A DNA stretch of 64,000 bases from Sporolactobacillus sp. THM7-4 (GCF_004153165.1 NZ_SEMD01000001.1:62001-126000); one strand, 5' to 3'; shown: positions 26,924-38,876, numbered from the stretch's first letter. The notes: generated by a model from the letters alone, not told the origin. Translations and numbers: made by a program.

Positions 26924-27379
26924 TTATCTTTTCTTATCCGTGTCCGGAGAGAATGCAGACACAGGCCCCATCTCCTGCTCAAGATAGGATTCAATCCGTG
27001 AAGAAAACTTTTGCAGCGGGCCGAAATGATCGGCTATTGTTTTCCTTAATGTCCCATGATCCACTTCTGTATAATCCTGAACAAGTGTTTTGCGAAGGTG
27101 GATGACCTCCTTGATTTCCTGAGCATCACCCGATGGAAGTACCGATTCGTCCGCCAGAATATCGATCACGTCATCGTATCCTCCGGGATCACGCATGATA
27201 AATCCGTCAATCATTTGATTGCCAACGTCGATCATGGACTCGATCAGATTTTGAGCGAGCCTCTCCAGTGCGAGAGCTTCTACCTTATTCTCCCAATTCT
27301 TCTGATCATGAAAAATGTGCAGAAGCTCATTCATATAATCAAGCTTTTTCGCCAGTTCTTTCCGATCAACAAAATACAT
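26924..27379 (-). CDS. yutE: DUF86 / HepT-like protein (YutE)
   Basis: This 151-residue helical protein belongs to the DUF86 family, which includes the HepT RNase toxins of HepT-MntA pairs. HepT enzymes need an R-x4-6-H-x-Y motif. Here the corresponding segment is R96-K-T-L-V-Q101-D-Y103, so the histidine is replaced by glutamine, and an RNase activity is doubtful. No MntA-like nucleotidyltransferase lies next to it. The ATG at 27379 with GGGG 6 bases upstream is preferred over the longer frame. It is probably cotranscribed with yutF. Presence in the conserved yut block suggests a housekeeping, not toxin, role. Confidence 0.82.
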   Translation of the reverse strand: MYFVDRKELAKKLDYMNELLHIFHDQKNWENKVEALALERLAQNLIESMIDVGNQMIDGFIMRDPGGYDDVIDILADESVLPSGDAQEIKEVIHLRKTLVQDYTEVDHGTLRKTIADHFGPLQKFSSRIESYLEQEMGPVSAFSPDTDKKR

Positions 27380-27480
27380 TTCATTCCCCTCTTTTTTTAT
27401 GGTTGAGATGTCACATTCTACTCCTGATTCATCATTCATGCACTTCCTGTACATGATAATAAAAAAGGAGGCAAAAGATA

Positions 27481-27663
27481 ATGACCGATTCAAAAATAAA
27501 ACGAGACGAAAAAACCGGCAGCATTCTAAAAGCCGTTAAGAACCAGGTGCCTGAGGAATTTCCAGATGGAGCCTACGGTTCAGTCGATCTATCCGGTAAA
27601 GGAGTGGAAAAAGGCCATCATTCTTCTCCATCCGTAAAATCAGGCATCGATCAGAAGCGTTAA
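27481..27663 (+). CDS. Uncharacterised 60-residue hydrophilic protein
   Basis: This is a small, charged protein with no hydrophobic segment and no domain that I recognise. Its composition is rich in K, S, G and D, and the centre reads DGAYGSVDLSGKGVEKG. The case for a real gene is a near-perfect AAAGGAGG ribosome site 9 bases before the ATG, and a clean fit between divergent yutE and convergent yutD, with only 6 bases between the two stops. A GATAAT box sits at 27455-27460. It could be a small spore or stress protein, but nothing in the sequence proves that. Confidence 0.72.
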   Translation: MTDSKIKRDEKTGSILKAVKNQVPEEFPDGAYGSVDLSGKGVEKGHHSSPSVKSGIDQKR

Positions 27664-27669
27664 TTCCTG

Positions 27670-27972
27670 TTACGTCCGGGAATGGTTATCCTTAACCTTT
27701 TTCAAGACAAAGTAGGCACAGCCGAATCCGCAGTATTCAACGAGATAATCGACCAGTGTACTGATTTTAGTATCATAAGTCGACTTGCTGTTATGGTCTT
27801 CGTAGAAACCGCGCAGTCTTAATTGATCATAACCCCAGTCACCGACAATATAATCAAATTTATTAAGAATATCGCTGTATCTTTTTAGAAATGCCTCTTC
27901 ATTCCAGCCGTTTCGGACATTTTCTACTACTTCGTAACGGCGATGATTAACGGCGACAGTTATATTGGACAC
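27670..27972 (-). CDS. yutD: YutD family protein (DUF1027)
   Basis: This is a 100-residue soluble protein of the YutD family. Recognisable segments are VVENVRNGWNEEAFLKRYSD and DYIVGDWGYDQLRLRGFY near the centre, with a C-terminal CGFGCAYFVLKK that holds two cysteines. Function has not been established. A strong AAGGAGG precedes the GTG start at 7 bases. It lies in the usual yut neighbourhood, divergent from lytH, with 190 bases between the two starts. Confidence 0.9.
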   Translation of the reverse strand: MSNITVAVNHRRYEVVENVRNGWNEEAFLKRYSDILNKFDYIVGDWGYDQLRLRGFYEDHNSKSTYDTKISTLVDYLVEYCGFGCAYFVLKKVKDNHSRT

Positions 27973-28161
27973 AGAGTACCCTCCTTTATCTTTACACGGA
28001 TTCGGCCCACCGCCGGTTTTTGTTCCCGGCAGGAACCGTTATCCAGGCCGGGAACCGCTGCCTGTCCGGCTACATTTATTATAACAGATCGCTTCGAGAT
28101 AAGTATCCAAACCATCAGGTGCACATTTAAGCAGTACAAAAAGGAAAGGATCGTCTTAAAT

Positions 28162-29154
28162 ATGGTTCAAATTTCACGATTGGCAAGCTGCTTCTTTTTG
28201 TTCTTTATTCTATCAGCGAATCTGGCCTCAGGCAAAGAATTTCCAAAAGAGCTGATTCAGGAACGAAAAGCGCTCTATCTGAAAACATCGGCCCTCACTG
28301 GTGTTCCGTGGGATATTCTTGCCGGATGCGACCAATATGAACGGAATATAAGCGCATTGAGAAAATCAGGTGAACGAGCCGCTGAAGAACCGATCAGCCT
28401 GAATTTCAGCAAAAAAACATGGGCAGGGTTATTCAATCCTGACGATAATGACGATAATCCGAAAACAATCGCATTTTTCAGCGGTATCGGCAAGGATGGC
28501 AGCGGAGATGGAAAGGCCCGTCTTTCGGATCCCGAAGATCGCTTGTATACATTTGCAGACAGACTTGCCTCCTGGGGGCCCGGACTGCAGAACCGGAAAA
28601 TCGCAATCTGGAATATGTACCACCGGGGAAAAGCCGTCGAAATGATCGAAGGTTATGCACGATTATTCAGGACTTTTCATACGACAGACTTAAATGAACA
28701 CGCCTTCCCGCTTCCACTCAGCTCCAATTATGATTACAAACCGACATGGGGGGCAAGGCGCGGATGGGGCGGGCTGCGCATCCATGAAGGCACCGACATT
28801 TTCGCCGATTACGGAACCCCCGTCCGGGCAACTTCTTACGGAATTGTCGAGATGATTGGATGGAACAAGTACGGCGGCTGGCGATTAGGCATCCGGGATA
28901 TCAAAGGCAATTACCACTACTATGCACACTTGAATGGTTACGCCCGCCTCCTGCACAAAGGGTCGATTACAAAACCGGGACAGGAAGTCGGCTATGTCGG
29001 AAGTTCCGGCTATGGGCCGAAGGGGACCCAGGGCAAATTTCCGCCTCATCTTCATTACGGGATTTACCACGACAACGGACGAACCGAATATTCCTTTGAT
29101 CCTTATCCATCCCTCAGATTATGGGAAGCCCATGACCGAAAATTGAAGCGATGA
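28162..29154 (+). CDS. lytH: M23 family peptidase, LytH-type L-Ala-D-Glu endopeptidase
   Basis: This is a secreted peptidase of 330 residues that trims spore cortex peptide stems to single L-alanine, as shown for B. subtilis LytH. A signal peptide covers residues 1-24 (hydrophobic 7-22). The M23 zinc ligands are H208 and D212 in HEGTD, and H298 in HLHYG, with the catalytic H296 beside it. The ATG at 28162 has AAAGGA 11 bases upstream; the frame opens upstream at 27943, but that part is not family-like. It lies next to yunB as in B. subtilis. Sporulation timing in the mother cell is inferred from the family. Confidence 0.9.
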   Translation: MVQISRLASCFFLFFILSANLASGKEFPKELIQERKALYLKTSALTGVPWDILAGCDQYERNISALRKSGERAAEEPISLNFSKKTWAGLFNPDDNDDNPKTIAFFSGIGKDGSGDGKARLSDPEDRLYTFADRLASWGPGLQNRKIAIWNMYHRGKAVEMIEGYARLFRTFHTTDLNEHAFPLPLSSNYDYKPTWGARRGWGGLRIHEGTDIFADYGTPVRATSYGIVEMIGWNKYGGWRLGIRDIKGNYHYYAHLNGYARLLHKGSITKPGQEVGYVGSSGYGPKGTQGKFPPHLHYGIYHDNGRTEYSFDPYPSLRLWEAHDRKLKR

Positions 29155-29228
29155 CGGGCGACATGGAATGCTCTTTCGAATCCGGCAAAAGTTCATCGCA
29201 AATATGGAAGTCTAACTTAGTTCTTTTG

Positions 29229-30029
29229 TTACCTTCCGGACGGTTTCTCAATAGGAAGGGCAGGAGAAAGCCCGCTGCCCCCCTGATTATAATAGTAAGG
29301 AACATCTGATTTGAACCCGATTGAATCAAGCGGTATATGCTGTTCAATCGTCTCCGTTTTCATTGCATAGGGAACTATAACATTGACATTGACTTTGACG
29401 TACAGATACAGATAAATAACAACATTGTTAATGCCAATGTTTTTTTCGACAAGACGAAAATCAGCACTTACATTGCTCACAACATCCATCTCGACCGGTA
29501 CGCTCGGTCCGTAATTACTGAGCAGGGCATTATTAAGCGTCTGGCCGAGGGGTATGTCAGCGACAATCCCTTCACCCGAGTTGTTCCTGTGGTAGGTAAG
29601 ATCCTCATGGGGACCATTTGTGATTGAAATTTTCCCCTTTTCTGCCATCCGGAGAAACCATAATATTCGGTCGGTAACCCTTCCTTTAACCCGGCTGACT
29701 TCTTCTGTATTCAGATCATAGTCGGTCAGTTCATTTTGATTGTTGCGGTGTGTGACAATCAGCTTGTTTGCACGGATCATCGGCGGATCATTCGGATCAT
29801 GATCCTTCGGGATATTCGTCAGGACATTCTCGCCAATACCGTAATTAATGGCATAGTTACCAATCTGTTCGGCCTGAGTTTCCGCGATACTCATCAGAGC
29901 CGGTTTCATCTGTTTATTGACAATCCAGGTTCCCCATGCCGTCATTATTAAAAAGATAATCAGAGATACGAAAATGACTCTGCCGAATGACGTCGTCTTC
30001 CGTCTGTAACGTCTGCTGGGCTTAAACAT
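29229..30029 (-). CDS. yunB: Sporulation protein YunB
   Basis: This 266-residue protein has an N-terminal membrane anchor (about 17-38) after an arginine-rich start, and a long extracytoplasmic domain. The segment MKPALMSIAETQAEQIG and the DIPLGQTLNNALLSNYGP motif near 168 are typical of YunB. In B. subtilis YunB is needed for normal sporulation. Convergent with lytH, which ends 74 bases away. A GGGGG ribosome site is present, but it lies in one arm of a 9-base inverted repeat in the leader, so translation may be controlled by RNA folding. Confidence 0.9.
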   Translation of the reverse strand: MFKPSRRYRRKTTSFGRVIFVSLIIFLIMTAWGTWIVNKQMKPALMSIAETQAEQIGNYAINYGIGENVLTNIPKDHDPNDPPMIRANKLIVTHRNNQNELTDYDLNTEEVSRVKGRVTDRILWFLRMAEKGKISITNGPHEDLTYHRNNSGEGIVADIPLGQTLNNALLSNYGPSVPVEMDVVSNVSADFRLVEKNIGINNVVIYLYLYVKVNVNVIVPYAMKTETIEQHIPLDSIGFKSDVPYYYNQGGSGLSPALPIEKPSGR

Positions 30030-30033
30030 GACA

Positions 30034-30074
30034 AACCCCCTTCACACCATCTATATGCTGGAGGCAAGGGGGTT
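30034..30074 (-). promoter_or_regulatory. Hairpin sequestering the yunB ribosome site
   Basis: AACCCCCTT and AAGGGGGTT form a perfect 9-base inverted repeat with a 23-base loop. In the minus-strand RNA the second arm contains the yunB GGGGG Shine-Dalgarno, which begins about 12 bases before the ATG. Folding would block initiation. The loop contains no obvious aptamer. Confidence 0.6.
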
Positions 30075-30187
30075 AAAAGTCTTTTTTACACGATGTGACT
30101 GTAAAATTACGGCGAAGTAATACCATTGCAGCAGAAAGAACGTCAACTCTGATAAAGGATGTTTTGTCGATTCTGTTTCTAAGAGAA

Positions 30188-30493
30188 TCATCCGATCATT
30201 TTTAAAAGGGCCTCGCGACCGGACATACCTTTTACAATTCCTTTTGTCTCCGCTTCAAATGTGACTTCCGCAAGCGGTGCCCTGAGAAGCTCATCCAGAG
30301 TGCGCACTCCGACTGCTTTACCGGCAACAATTCGGCGATCTGCCAGTTTATCGTTCAGAAGCCGTACATCGAGTGCCCCGCACATGATATAGCCTGTGTC
30401 GTTAGCTATTGCCAAAAGAGTCGTTTTCGGCAGTTGAACGGTAACTCCCGTAAATGCTGATCCATCAATCATGATGGGCTGAATATTAACCAC
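30188..30493 (-). CDS. yunC: YunC family protein (DUF1805)
   Basis: This is a 101-residue soluble protein of the DUF1805 family, with the signature GYIMCGALDVRLLNDKLADRR near 34-54 and a further conserved patch GVRTLDELL. Function unknown. An ideal AAGGAGG site stands 7 bases before the GTG start. It follows yunD by 62 bases on the same strand and likely shares a transcript with it. Order yunB-yunC-yunD is conserved with B. subtilis. Confidence 0.92.
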   Translation of the reverse strand: MVNIQPIMIDGSAFTGVTVQLPKTTLLAIANDTGYIMCGALDVRLLNDKLADRRIVAGKAVGVRTLDELLRAPLAEVTFEAETKGIVKGMSGREALLKMIG

Positions 30494-30555
30494 ACTGTTA
30501 CCTCCTTCCTCTTTTATCCTATGAGAAAAAAGAAAGGAAGTGACAATCGCCCGAA

Positions 30556-31932
30556 TTATTCAATCTGGCTCAGGCGCCAGGCAAGCAGATCACGCAAAGT
30601 TTCAGGAAGAAAGAATCGCTGACTGGCGCGGGCAATCGGCGGCAGAAGAGTCCCAAAGGTAAACATATCGATCGTTCCGACCTGATATTTTTTGTCAGCG
30701 AGAACGGGTTTGCCATCTATGCGAACATCACTCGCCGTCTGATTCTCGCCGTCCACGACTCTATTATAAGTCAGATGACTGAATACCAGTTTTCCGAGTA
30801 CCTTGCCGCGAAAACCGAAACCCTTCAATTGATAAGTCTGAAACTCTTTTTTCAGCCCTATATTGATCATTTCAATGATTTCCCGGCCCGTCAGATTGAC
30901 TTTGCACGGGTTAATCGGATGAGGACATATATGATGAATCTGATATTTTGTCACCGGTCCGGGATTAAGGCCTTCAAGGATCACTCCGGCATTAACGAGC
31001 CCGATATCCGCATCGCACCATTTTCTAAGCGCATCGGCCATAAGCCGGGTAATTTCGCTGTCCCCGTACCAGCTGACCGGCATGGCATGATCGAGAGAAG
31101 CCACTATCTGCTGCATGTTCGCGATCCCTTTTTTTTCAAGAACCTCTATTTCCCGCTCAGAATCCGGATCGGGGTTGCCTCTCAGTGCCACAAGCTCCGC
31201 TCCTTTATGCAGCACGCGACGGGTCTTCTCATCAAATTCGATGACGATGTGCCCCGCGTATCGGCCAAACTTTCCCGCCTGGGCAATCAACGTTGAATGA
31301 ATCAGCAGACCCTGCTGAAGAACGTCATGGGTGTGTGAGCCGATAATGACATCGATACCGTCCAGTTCCTTTGCAACCCTTTCATCAAATGGGAGGCCGA
31401 CATGGGACATCAATACGACGATATCTGCTTCTTCCCTTAATTTTTTGACAATCGGTCTGAGCTCAGTTAGCGGATCACGGATATCCCAGCCAAGCTGGGT
31501 ATAAAATTGAGCAAATGCCGCTGTCAATCCTACGAAGCCTACCCTTACTCCGTCCATGACACGGATTGCATACGGCCTGCACCAGTCCGGGCGCTTACCC
31601 GAGCTGTCATACAGATTTGCCAGAATCACTTCAAAATGCCGGTCTCGATAAACTAAATTGAGTATATCTTTTGTGAACGTAATGCCTTCATTATTGCCGA
31701 TCGTCACGTAATCATAATCTGCGTCATTGAGCAGTTTAACATTTCCTCTGCCGAGCAGTCCTTCTGTCAGCGGATTGACTCGATCCATGTGATCTCCGAG
31801 ATCAAGCGTCAGACAGGGCTTGCCTTCAGCTTGCAGACGGTGCCTTTCATGGTTCAGATAGCTGACAAGACTGGCCCAGTGATCAAAGTGGCTGTGAATA
31901 TCGTTTGTATGAAAAAAATGGAGTGAGATCAA
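30556..31932 (-). CDS. yunD: Bifunctional UDP-sugar hydrolase / 5'-nucleotidase family metallophosphatase (YunD)
   Basis: This is a cytosolic-looking metallophosphatase of 458 residues with no signal peptide. The N-terminal calcineurin-like domain shows HTNDIHSHF at 8-16, a GNNEG motif, SHVGLPFD and GSHTHD, which supply the two-metal site. The C-terminal 5'-nucleotidase domain begins near 270 and includes NAGVILEGLNPG. The start is a TTG at 31932 with GGGAGG 7 bases upstream, giving the family N-terminus. The frame is open 22 codons further, but these are leader sequence. A 170-base leader separates it from a good promoter. Confidence 0.9.
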   Translation of the reverse strand: MISLHFFHTNDIHSHFDHWASLVSYLNHERHRLQAEGKPCLTLDLGDHMDRVNPLTEGLLGRGNVKLLNDADYDYVTIGNNEGITFTKDILNLVYRDRHFEVILANLYDSSGKRPDWCRPYAIRVMDGVRVGFVGLTAAFAQFYTQLGWDIRDPLTELRPIVKKLREEADIVVLMSHVGLPFDERVAKELDGIDVIIGSHTHDVLQQGLLIHSTLIAQAGKFGRYAGHIVIEFDEKTRRVLHKGAELVALRGNPDPDSEREIEVLEKKGIANMQQIVASLDHAMPVSWYGDSEITRLMADALRKWCDADIGLVNAGVILEGLNPGPVTKYQIHHICPHPINPCKVNLTGREIIEMINIGLKKEFQTYQLKGFGFRGKVLGKLVFSHLTYNRVVDGENQTASDVRIDGKPVLADKKYQVGTIDMFTFGTLLPPIARASQRFFLPETLRDLLAWRLSQIE

Positions 31933-32112
31933 GCCGTACCCTCCCGAAAGTTCACCATGAAATTGCAATCTATATTTGCCCGCATCAAGTACCGGCACGG
32001 AGTAATCATACCCCGAAATTCCGGCAAACTGAAACAGCGCTTTAGCCGTTTTCTGGCAGGCCGTTTCACTGAACCCGCTCTCCAGCTGCGCTTTTTTGCA
32101 GACCTGTCTTCT

Positions 32113-32143
32113 ATTTTAGCGCTAGTCCTGGCCAGGCTGTCAA
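32113..32143 (-). promoter_or_regulatory. Putative promoter of yunD-yunC
   Basis: A perfect TTGACA -35 and a TAAAAT -10 lie on the minus strand with a 19-base spacer, two bases longer than ideal. The transcript would carry a leader of about 170 bases before the TTG start. Confidence 0.5.
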
Positions 32144-32218
32144 GATGTACGGTCTCTTATTCCTGAATTCACCACAAAAAAGCTTCGGACACTGATCTGA
32201 AAAACACATTAAAGATGC

Positions 32219-32266
32219 AAAAAAAAATCCCCTCAAACCGAAAGGACGGACTGAAGGGATTTTTAA
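32219..32266 (-). terminator. Terminator of the suf operon
   Basis: ATCCCCTCA and TGAAGGGAT pair with one G-U position and are followed on the minus strand by a run of nine T residues. It lies 35 bases past the sufB stop. The plus side has TTTT only. Confidence 0.88.
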
Positions 32267-32300
32267 AACGGATAACCGTATCGTCGGAATCGGAAGGAGA

Positions 32301-33701
32301 TCAGCCAATTGCGCCTTCCATATTGTATTTGATCAGCCGGTTCATTTCTACAGCGTACTCCATAGGCAGCTCTTTAGTGAATGGTTCGATGAAGCCCATG
32401 ACAATCATTTCCGTTGCTTCCTGTTCCGTGAGCCCTCTACTCATCAGATAGAAAAGCTGTTCCTCGGAAACCTTCGACACTTTCGCTTCGTGTTCCAATG
32501 AAATATCCTTATTCAGGACTTCATTATACGGAATCGTATCAGAAGTAGACTTATCATCCATAATCAGTGTATCGCATTCCACATGGGCACGTGAATTGGA
32601 GGCTTTCGGGCTGAAATGAACTTTGCCACGGTAAGTGACATTGCCTCCGTTTTTGGCAATCGACTTGGAAATAATAGTCGACGAAGTGTTTGGTGCCAGG
32701 TGAATCATTTTTGAGCCGGTATCCTGATTCTGACCTTTGCCTCCGATAGCAATGGACAGCGTGTTACCGCGCGCCCCCTCACCTTTCAGAACGACCGACG
32801 GGTATTTCATTGTAACGGATGAACCGATATTGCCGTCGACCCATTCCATGGTTGCATGCTCTTCACATATTGCGCGCTGGGTCACCAGATTATAAACGTT
32901 GTTTGCCCAGTTCTGAATCGTCGTATAACGGCAGTAAGCATTCTTCCGGACGTATATTTCGACGATCCCGCTGTGCAGAGAACTGCTCGAATAAACGGGA
33001 GCCGTACATCCTTCGACGTAATGAACAGAGGCACCTTCGTCAACAACGATCAATGTCCTCTCGAACTGACCCATACTTTCCGAATTAATACGGAAGTAGG
33101 CCTGAAGGGGTGTCTTGCAGACAACTCCCTTAGGTACATACACAAAAGAACCGCCGGACCAGCAGGCTGCATTCAGTGCTGAAAACTTGTTATCGGCAAA
33201 AGAAATAACTTTCCCAAAATATTCCCGGAACAATTTTTCATGTTTCTGCAATGCGCTATCTGTATCAAGGAAAATGATTCCCTCTTTTTCCAGATCTTCT
33301 TTCATACTGTGATAAACAACTTCCGACTCATACTGTGCGGATACTCCGGCCAGATACTTGCGCTCTGCTTCGGGAATACCCAACTTGTCGAATGTGTTCT
33401 TAATTTCGTCTGGCACTTCATCCCAGGTTTTGCCCTGGTTCTGTACCGGCTTCACATAGTAAGTCAGATCGTCAAACTTTAATCCATTCAGATCAGCGCC
33501 CCATTGAGGCATCGGGCGTTTATAGAAATGGCGCAGTCCCTTCAGGCGATAGTCCAGCATCCATTGCGGTTCATTTTTTTTCCTGGAGATTTCCCTGACG
33601 ATGTCTTCAGTCAGTCCACGTTTTGTACGGAACACTGAGACATCTTTTTCCCTGAACCCATACTTATATTCATCAATTTCGGGCAGCTGTTGTGTTGTCA
33701 T
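32301..33701 (-). CDS. sufB: Fe-S cluster assembly protein SufB
   Basis: This 466-residue protein is the scaffold core of the SufBCD complex, on which new iron-sulfur clusters form with sulfur passed from SufS and SufU. It has the beta-helix core seen in SufB/SufD; the conserved segments are [20 protein letters not shown] near 195, [16 protein letters not shown] near 233, and the C-terminal [18 protein letters not shown] perfect AAAGGAGG precedes the ATG. It is the last gene of sufC-D-S-U-B and starts 155 bases after sufU, in an AT-rich gap. Confidence 0.96.
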   Translation of the reverse strand: MTTQQLPEIDEYKYGFREKDVSVFRTKRGLTEDIVREISRKKNEPQWMLDYRLKGLRHFYKRPMPQWGADLNGLKFDDLTYYVKPVQNQGKTWDEVPDEIKNTFDKLGIPEAERKYLAGVSAQYESEVVYHSMKEDLEKEGIIFLDTDSALQKHEKLFREYFGKVISFADNKFSALNAACWSGGSFVYVPKGVVCKTPLQAYFRINSESMGQFERTLIVVDEGASVHYVEGCTAPVYSSSSLHSGIVEIYVRKNAYCRYTTIQNWANNVYNLVTQRAICEEHATMEWVDGNIGSSVTMKYPSVVLKGEGARGNTLSIAIGGKGQNQDTGSKMIHLAPNTSSTIISKSIAKNGGNVTYRGKVHFSPKASNSRAHVECDTLIMDDKSTSDTIPYNEVLNKDISLEHEAKVSKVSEEQLFYLMSRGLTEQEATEMIVMGFIEPFTKELPMEYAVEMNRLIKYNMEGAIG

Positions 33702-33856
33702 GTTAGGGCTCCTCCTTTTGAATAAATTATATTATATAAAGAAAAAACGATTCTTAAGCGAAAATGCCAGGCATTTTTGCTTCACTCATCTCAGATCACT
33801 TCTTAATAACGTATATCTCTATTTTATCATTATTCACAAAATTGTCGAATGATTCG

Positions 33857-36823
<2,967 letters not shown>

Positions 36824-36857
36824 AGTGTCCCTCCTATCTGTCTGACTCCGGCGTCCG

Positions 36858-37640
36858 TCAGGCTTCCACGGTTTCGTCGTCTTTGATACCCAATTCAGCC
36901 TTCATGCCGTCATAACCTTCATCTTCCAGTCGAAGGGCAAGTTCGGGCCCGCCTGTTGTGACAATCCGTCCGTTCATCATGACATGAACTTTATCCGGTT
37001 TAATGTAATTGAGAAGACGCTGATAATGAGTGATAATCAAGCAGCCGAAATGATCGGAACGCATCGCATTGACACCTTTTGCCACCCACTTAAGAGCATC
37101 AATATCGAGACCGGAATCTATTTCATCAAGAATCGCAAACTCCGGCTCCAGCATCATCAGCTGAAGAATTTCGTTTCTCTTTTTCTCGCCGCCTGAGAAA
37201 CCTTCATTGACGTACCGTTCTGCGAAGGATTGATCCATTTCGAGCAATTGCATTTTCTTATCCATCGTTTTAATGAACTTCATTAAAGGAATTTCGTTGC
37301 CTTCTCCGCGGCGGCCATTGATCGCTGTCCGCAGAAAATCCGCGTTAGTTACCCCGCTGACCTCGCTTGGATACTGCATGGCGAGGAACAACCCGGCGCG
37401 TGCCCGCTCATCAACGGCCATCTCAAGGATGTTCCTGCCGTCGAGTGTCACGGATCCCTGAGTGACTTCATACTTTGGATGGCCCATTATAGCTGAAGCA
37501 ACGGTCGACTTGCCCGTACCGTTCGGGCCCATAAGTGCGTGAATTTCCCCGCCCTTAATATCAAGATTAAAACCCTTAACGATCGACTTGCCCTCAACAG
37601 AAACATGAAGATCTTCTATTTTCAATTCTGGTGCAGTCAT
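36858..37640 (-). CDS. sufC: Fe-S cluster assembly ATPase SufC
   Basis: This is an ABC-type ATPase of 260 residues that drives conformational change in SufBCD and acts in the cytosol without a permease. Walker A is GPNGTGKST at 38-46, the signature FSGGEKKR near 149, and Walker B FAILDEIDSGLD near 169, followed by the switch histidine in LIITHYQRLL. GGAGG precedes the ATG at 8 bases. It is the first gene of the operon. The 360-base upstream region holds an unusual inverted repeat around a TATAAT box. Confidence 0.97.
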   Translation of the reverse strand: MTAPELKIEDLHVSVEGKSIVKGFNLDIKGGEIHALMGPNGTGKSTVASAIMGHPKYEVTQGSVTLDGRNILEMAVDERARAGLFLAMQYPSEVSGVTNADFLRTAINGRRGEGNEIPLMKFIKTMDKKMQLLEMDQSFAERYVNEGFSGGEKKRNEILQLMMLEPEFAILDEIDSGLDIDALKWVAKGVNAMRSDHFGCLIITHYQRLLNYIKPDKVHVMMNGRIVTTGGPELALRLEDEGYDGMKAELGIKDDETVEA

Positions 37641-37693
37641 CTCATTACCTCCAGCATATATAAATTTCTATTCAGAAGCTTCAGATCGGGAAG

Positions 37694-37803
37694 CTGATTC
37701 TCAATCTATTCTCATTATAATCTTATATCAAATGTAAATAGATATCAACCAGCTATTCTTACGTTTTAACAGGGTCCACTGATTTGATCAGATTGAGAAT
37801 CAG
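37694..37803. repeat. Inverted repeat pair flanking the suf promoter
   Basis: CTGATTCTCAATCT at 37694-37707 recurs as its exact reverse complement at 37790-37803. On the minus strand, a TATAAT box at 37714-37719 lies between them, with the nearer copy just downstream of it. A third TGAGAAT occurs beside the near copy at 37708-37714. The layout resembles a repressor site pair that could loop DNA, but no known binding consensus was matched. Confidence 0.5.
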
Positions 37804-37873
37804 TGACTATATACTGGCTTTAATTATACTGCTCTTTTCGTCAAATATAAAAAAGGAATACCTGAAAAAGGAA

Positions 37874-37902
37874 AGTAACCGAATCAGGGCCATACGGTTA
37901 CT
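37874..37902 (-). terminator. Second hairpin downstream of the met operon
   Basis: AGTAACCG and CGGTTACT form an 8-base stem with a 13-base loop. The minus strand continues with TTTCCTTTTTC. It backs up the stronger terminator at 37934-37980. Confidence 0.55.
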
Positions 37903-37933
37903 ATTTTCCACTGATTTTTTATGCCGATACCAC

Positions 37934-37980
37934 AAAAAATCCGCTATCGACAAAATTTCATCATCGATAGCGGACTTTTT
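37934..37980 (-). terminator. Terminator of the metN-metI-metQ operon
   Basis: TCCGCTATCGA and its complement form a perfect 11-base stem around a 13-base loop; on the minus strand six T residues follow. It is 25 bases past the metQ stop. T residues on the plus side make it able to work in both directions. Confidence 0.92.
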
Positions 37981-38004
37981 ATACATGAAGGGATTTTCCC
38001 CTGA

Positions 38005-38826
38005 TCAGTCATTAACAGGAATGATGGCCCCCTTATATTTCGATTTAATATAATCCTGAATTTCCTTTGAATGCAGGACTTTAACCAGCTCCCTGATCGC
38101 TTTCCTGTTTTCATCACCCTTCCTTACAGCAATCAGATTGGCGTAGGGGGATTTTGAATTTTCAAGAATAAGCGAATCTTTTACCGGGTTAAGCTTAGCC
38201 TGTAAAGCATAATTGGTGTTAATCGCAAAAAGGTCGGCCGAATGATGCTGATAAACTTTCGGCAGAAGGGCCGGATCGATCGGTGACAGGAATCTCAGAT
38301 GTTTCGGGTTTTCAATGTCTTTGATTGTCGCTGATATTTTATTTACGCCAGGCTTTATTTTTACGAGCCCGGCTGATTCGAGCAGCATCAAAATACGCCC
38401 CTGCTCCGCAGTATTGTTGCTTATCTGGATGGTCGAGCCATCTTTTATATCACTGACTTTCTTATATTTCCTGGAGTAGATCGCGAAGGGTTCAATATGA
38501 ATTTTCCCCGCACTGACCAGATTTGTCTTATTTTGCTTATTGTACTCTTCGAGAAAAGGTGTGTGCTGGAAGTAGTTGGCATCAATTTGTTTTGTTGCCA
38601 GTGCTTTATTCGGAAGAACGTAATCCTGAAAGACTTTAATTTTAAGATCAATTCCCTTTTTCTTAAGAACAGGCTGCGCCTTCTTTAAGATTTCAGCGTG
38701 CGGTACCGGTGAAGCACCGACTACGAGTGTCGTTGAATCAGAGGAGCCGCCTGATGACTTTCCGCATGCGGCAAGTACAAAAATGAGTGATAAACCAAGT
38801 AAAAGGGCCAAAATTTTCTTTTTCAT
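38005..38826 (-). CDS. metQ: Methionine ABC transporter substrate-binding lipoprotein MetQ
   Basis: This 273-residue lipoprotein of the NlpA/MetQ family captures methionine outside the membrane. The signal peptide ends with the lipobox LAAC, so C21 is the lipidated residue. The binding domain shows VGASPVPHAEIL near 36 and KIHIEPFAIYS near 107. AAGGAG stands 9 bases before the ATG. It is the last gene of metN-metI-metQ, and the gap after metI is 50 bases. Confidence 0.95.
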   Translation of the reverse strand: MKKKILALLLGLSLIFVLAACGKSSGGSSDSTTLVVGASPVPHAEILKKAQPVLKKKGIDLKIKVFQDYVLPNKALATKQIDANYFQHTPFLEEYNKQNKTNLVSAGKIHIEPFAIYSRKYKKVSDIKDGSTIQISNNTAEQGRILMLLESAGLVKIKPGVNKISATIKDIENPKHLRFLSPIDPALLPKVYQHHSADLFAINTNYALQAKLNPVKDSLILENSKSPYANLIAVRKGDENRKAIRELVKVLHSKEIQDYIKSKYKGAIIPVND

Positions 38827-38876
38827 GCTACAGTTCTCCTTGTTCGTCTTTTATTTATTGGAAGACATCGTTTTAT

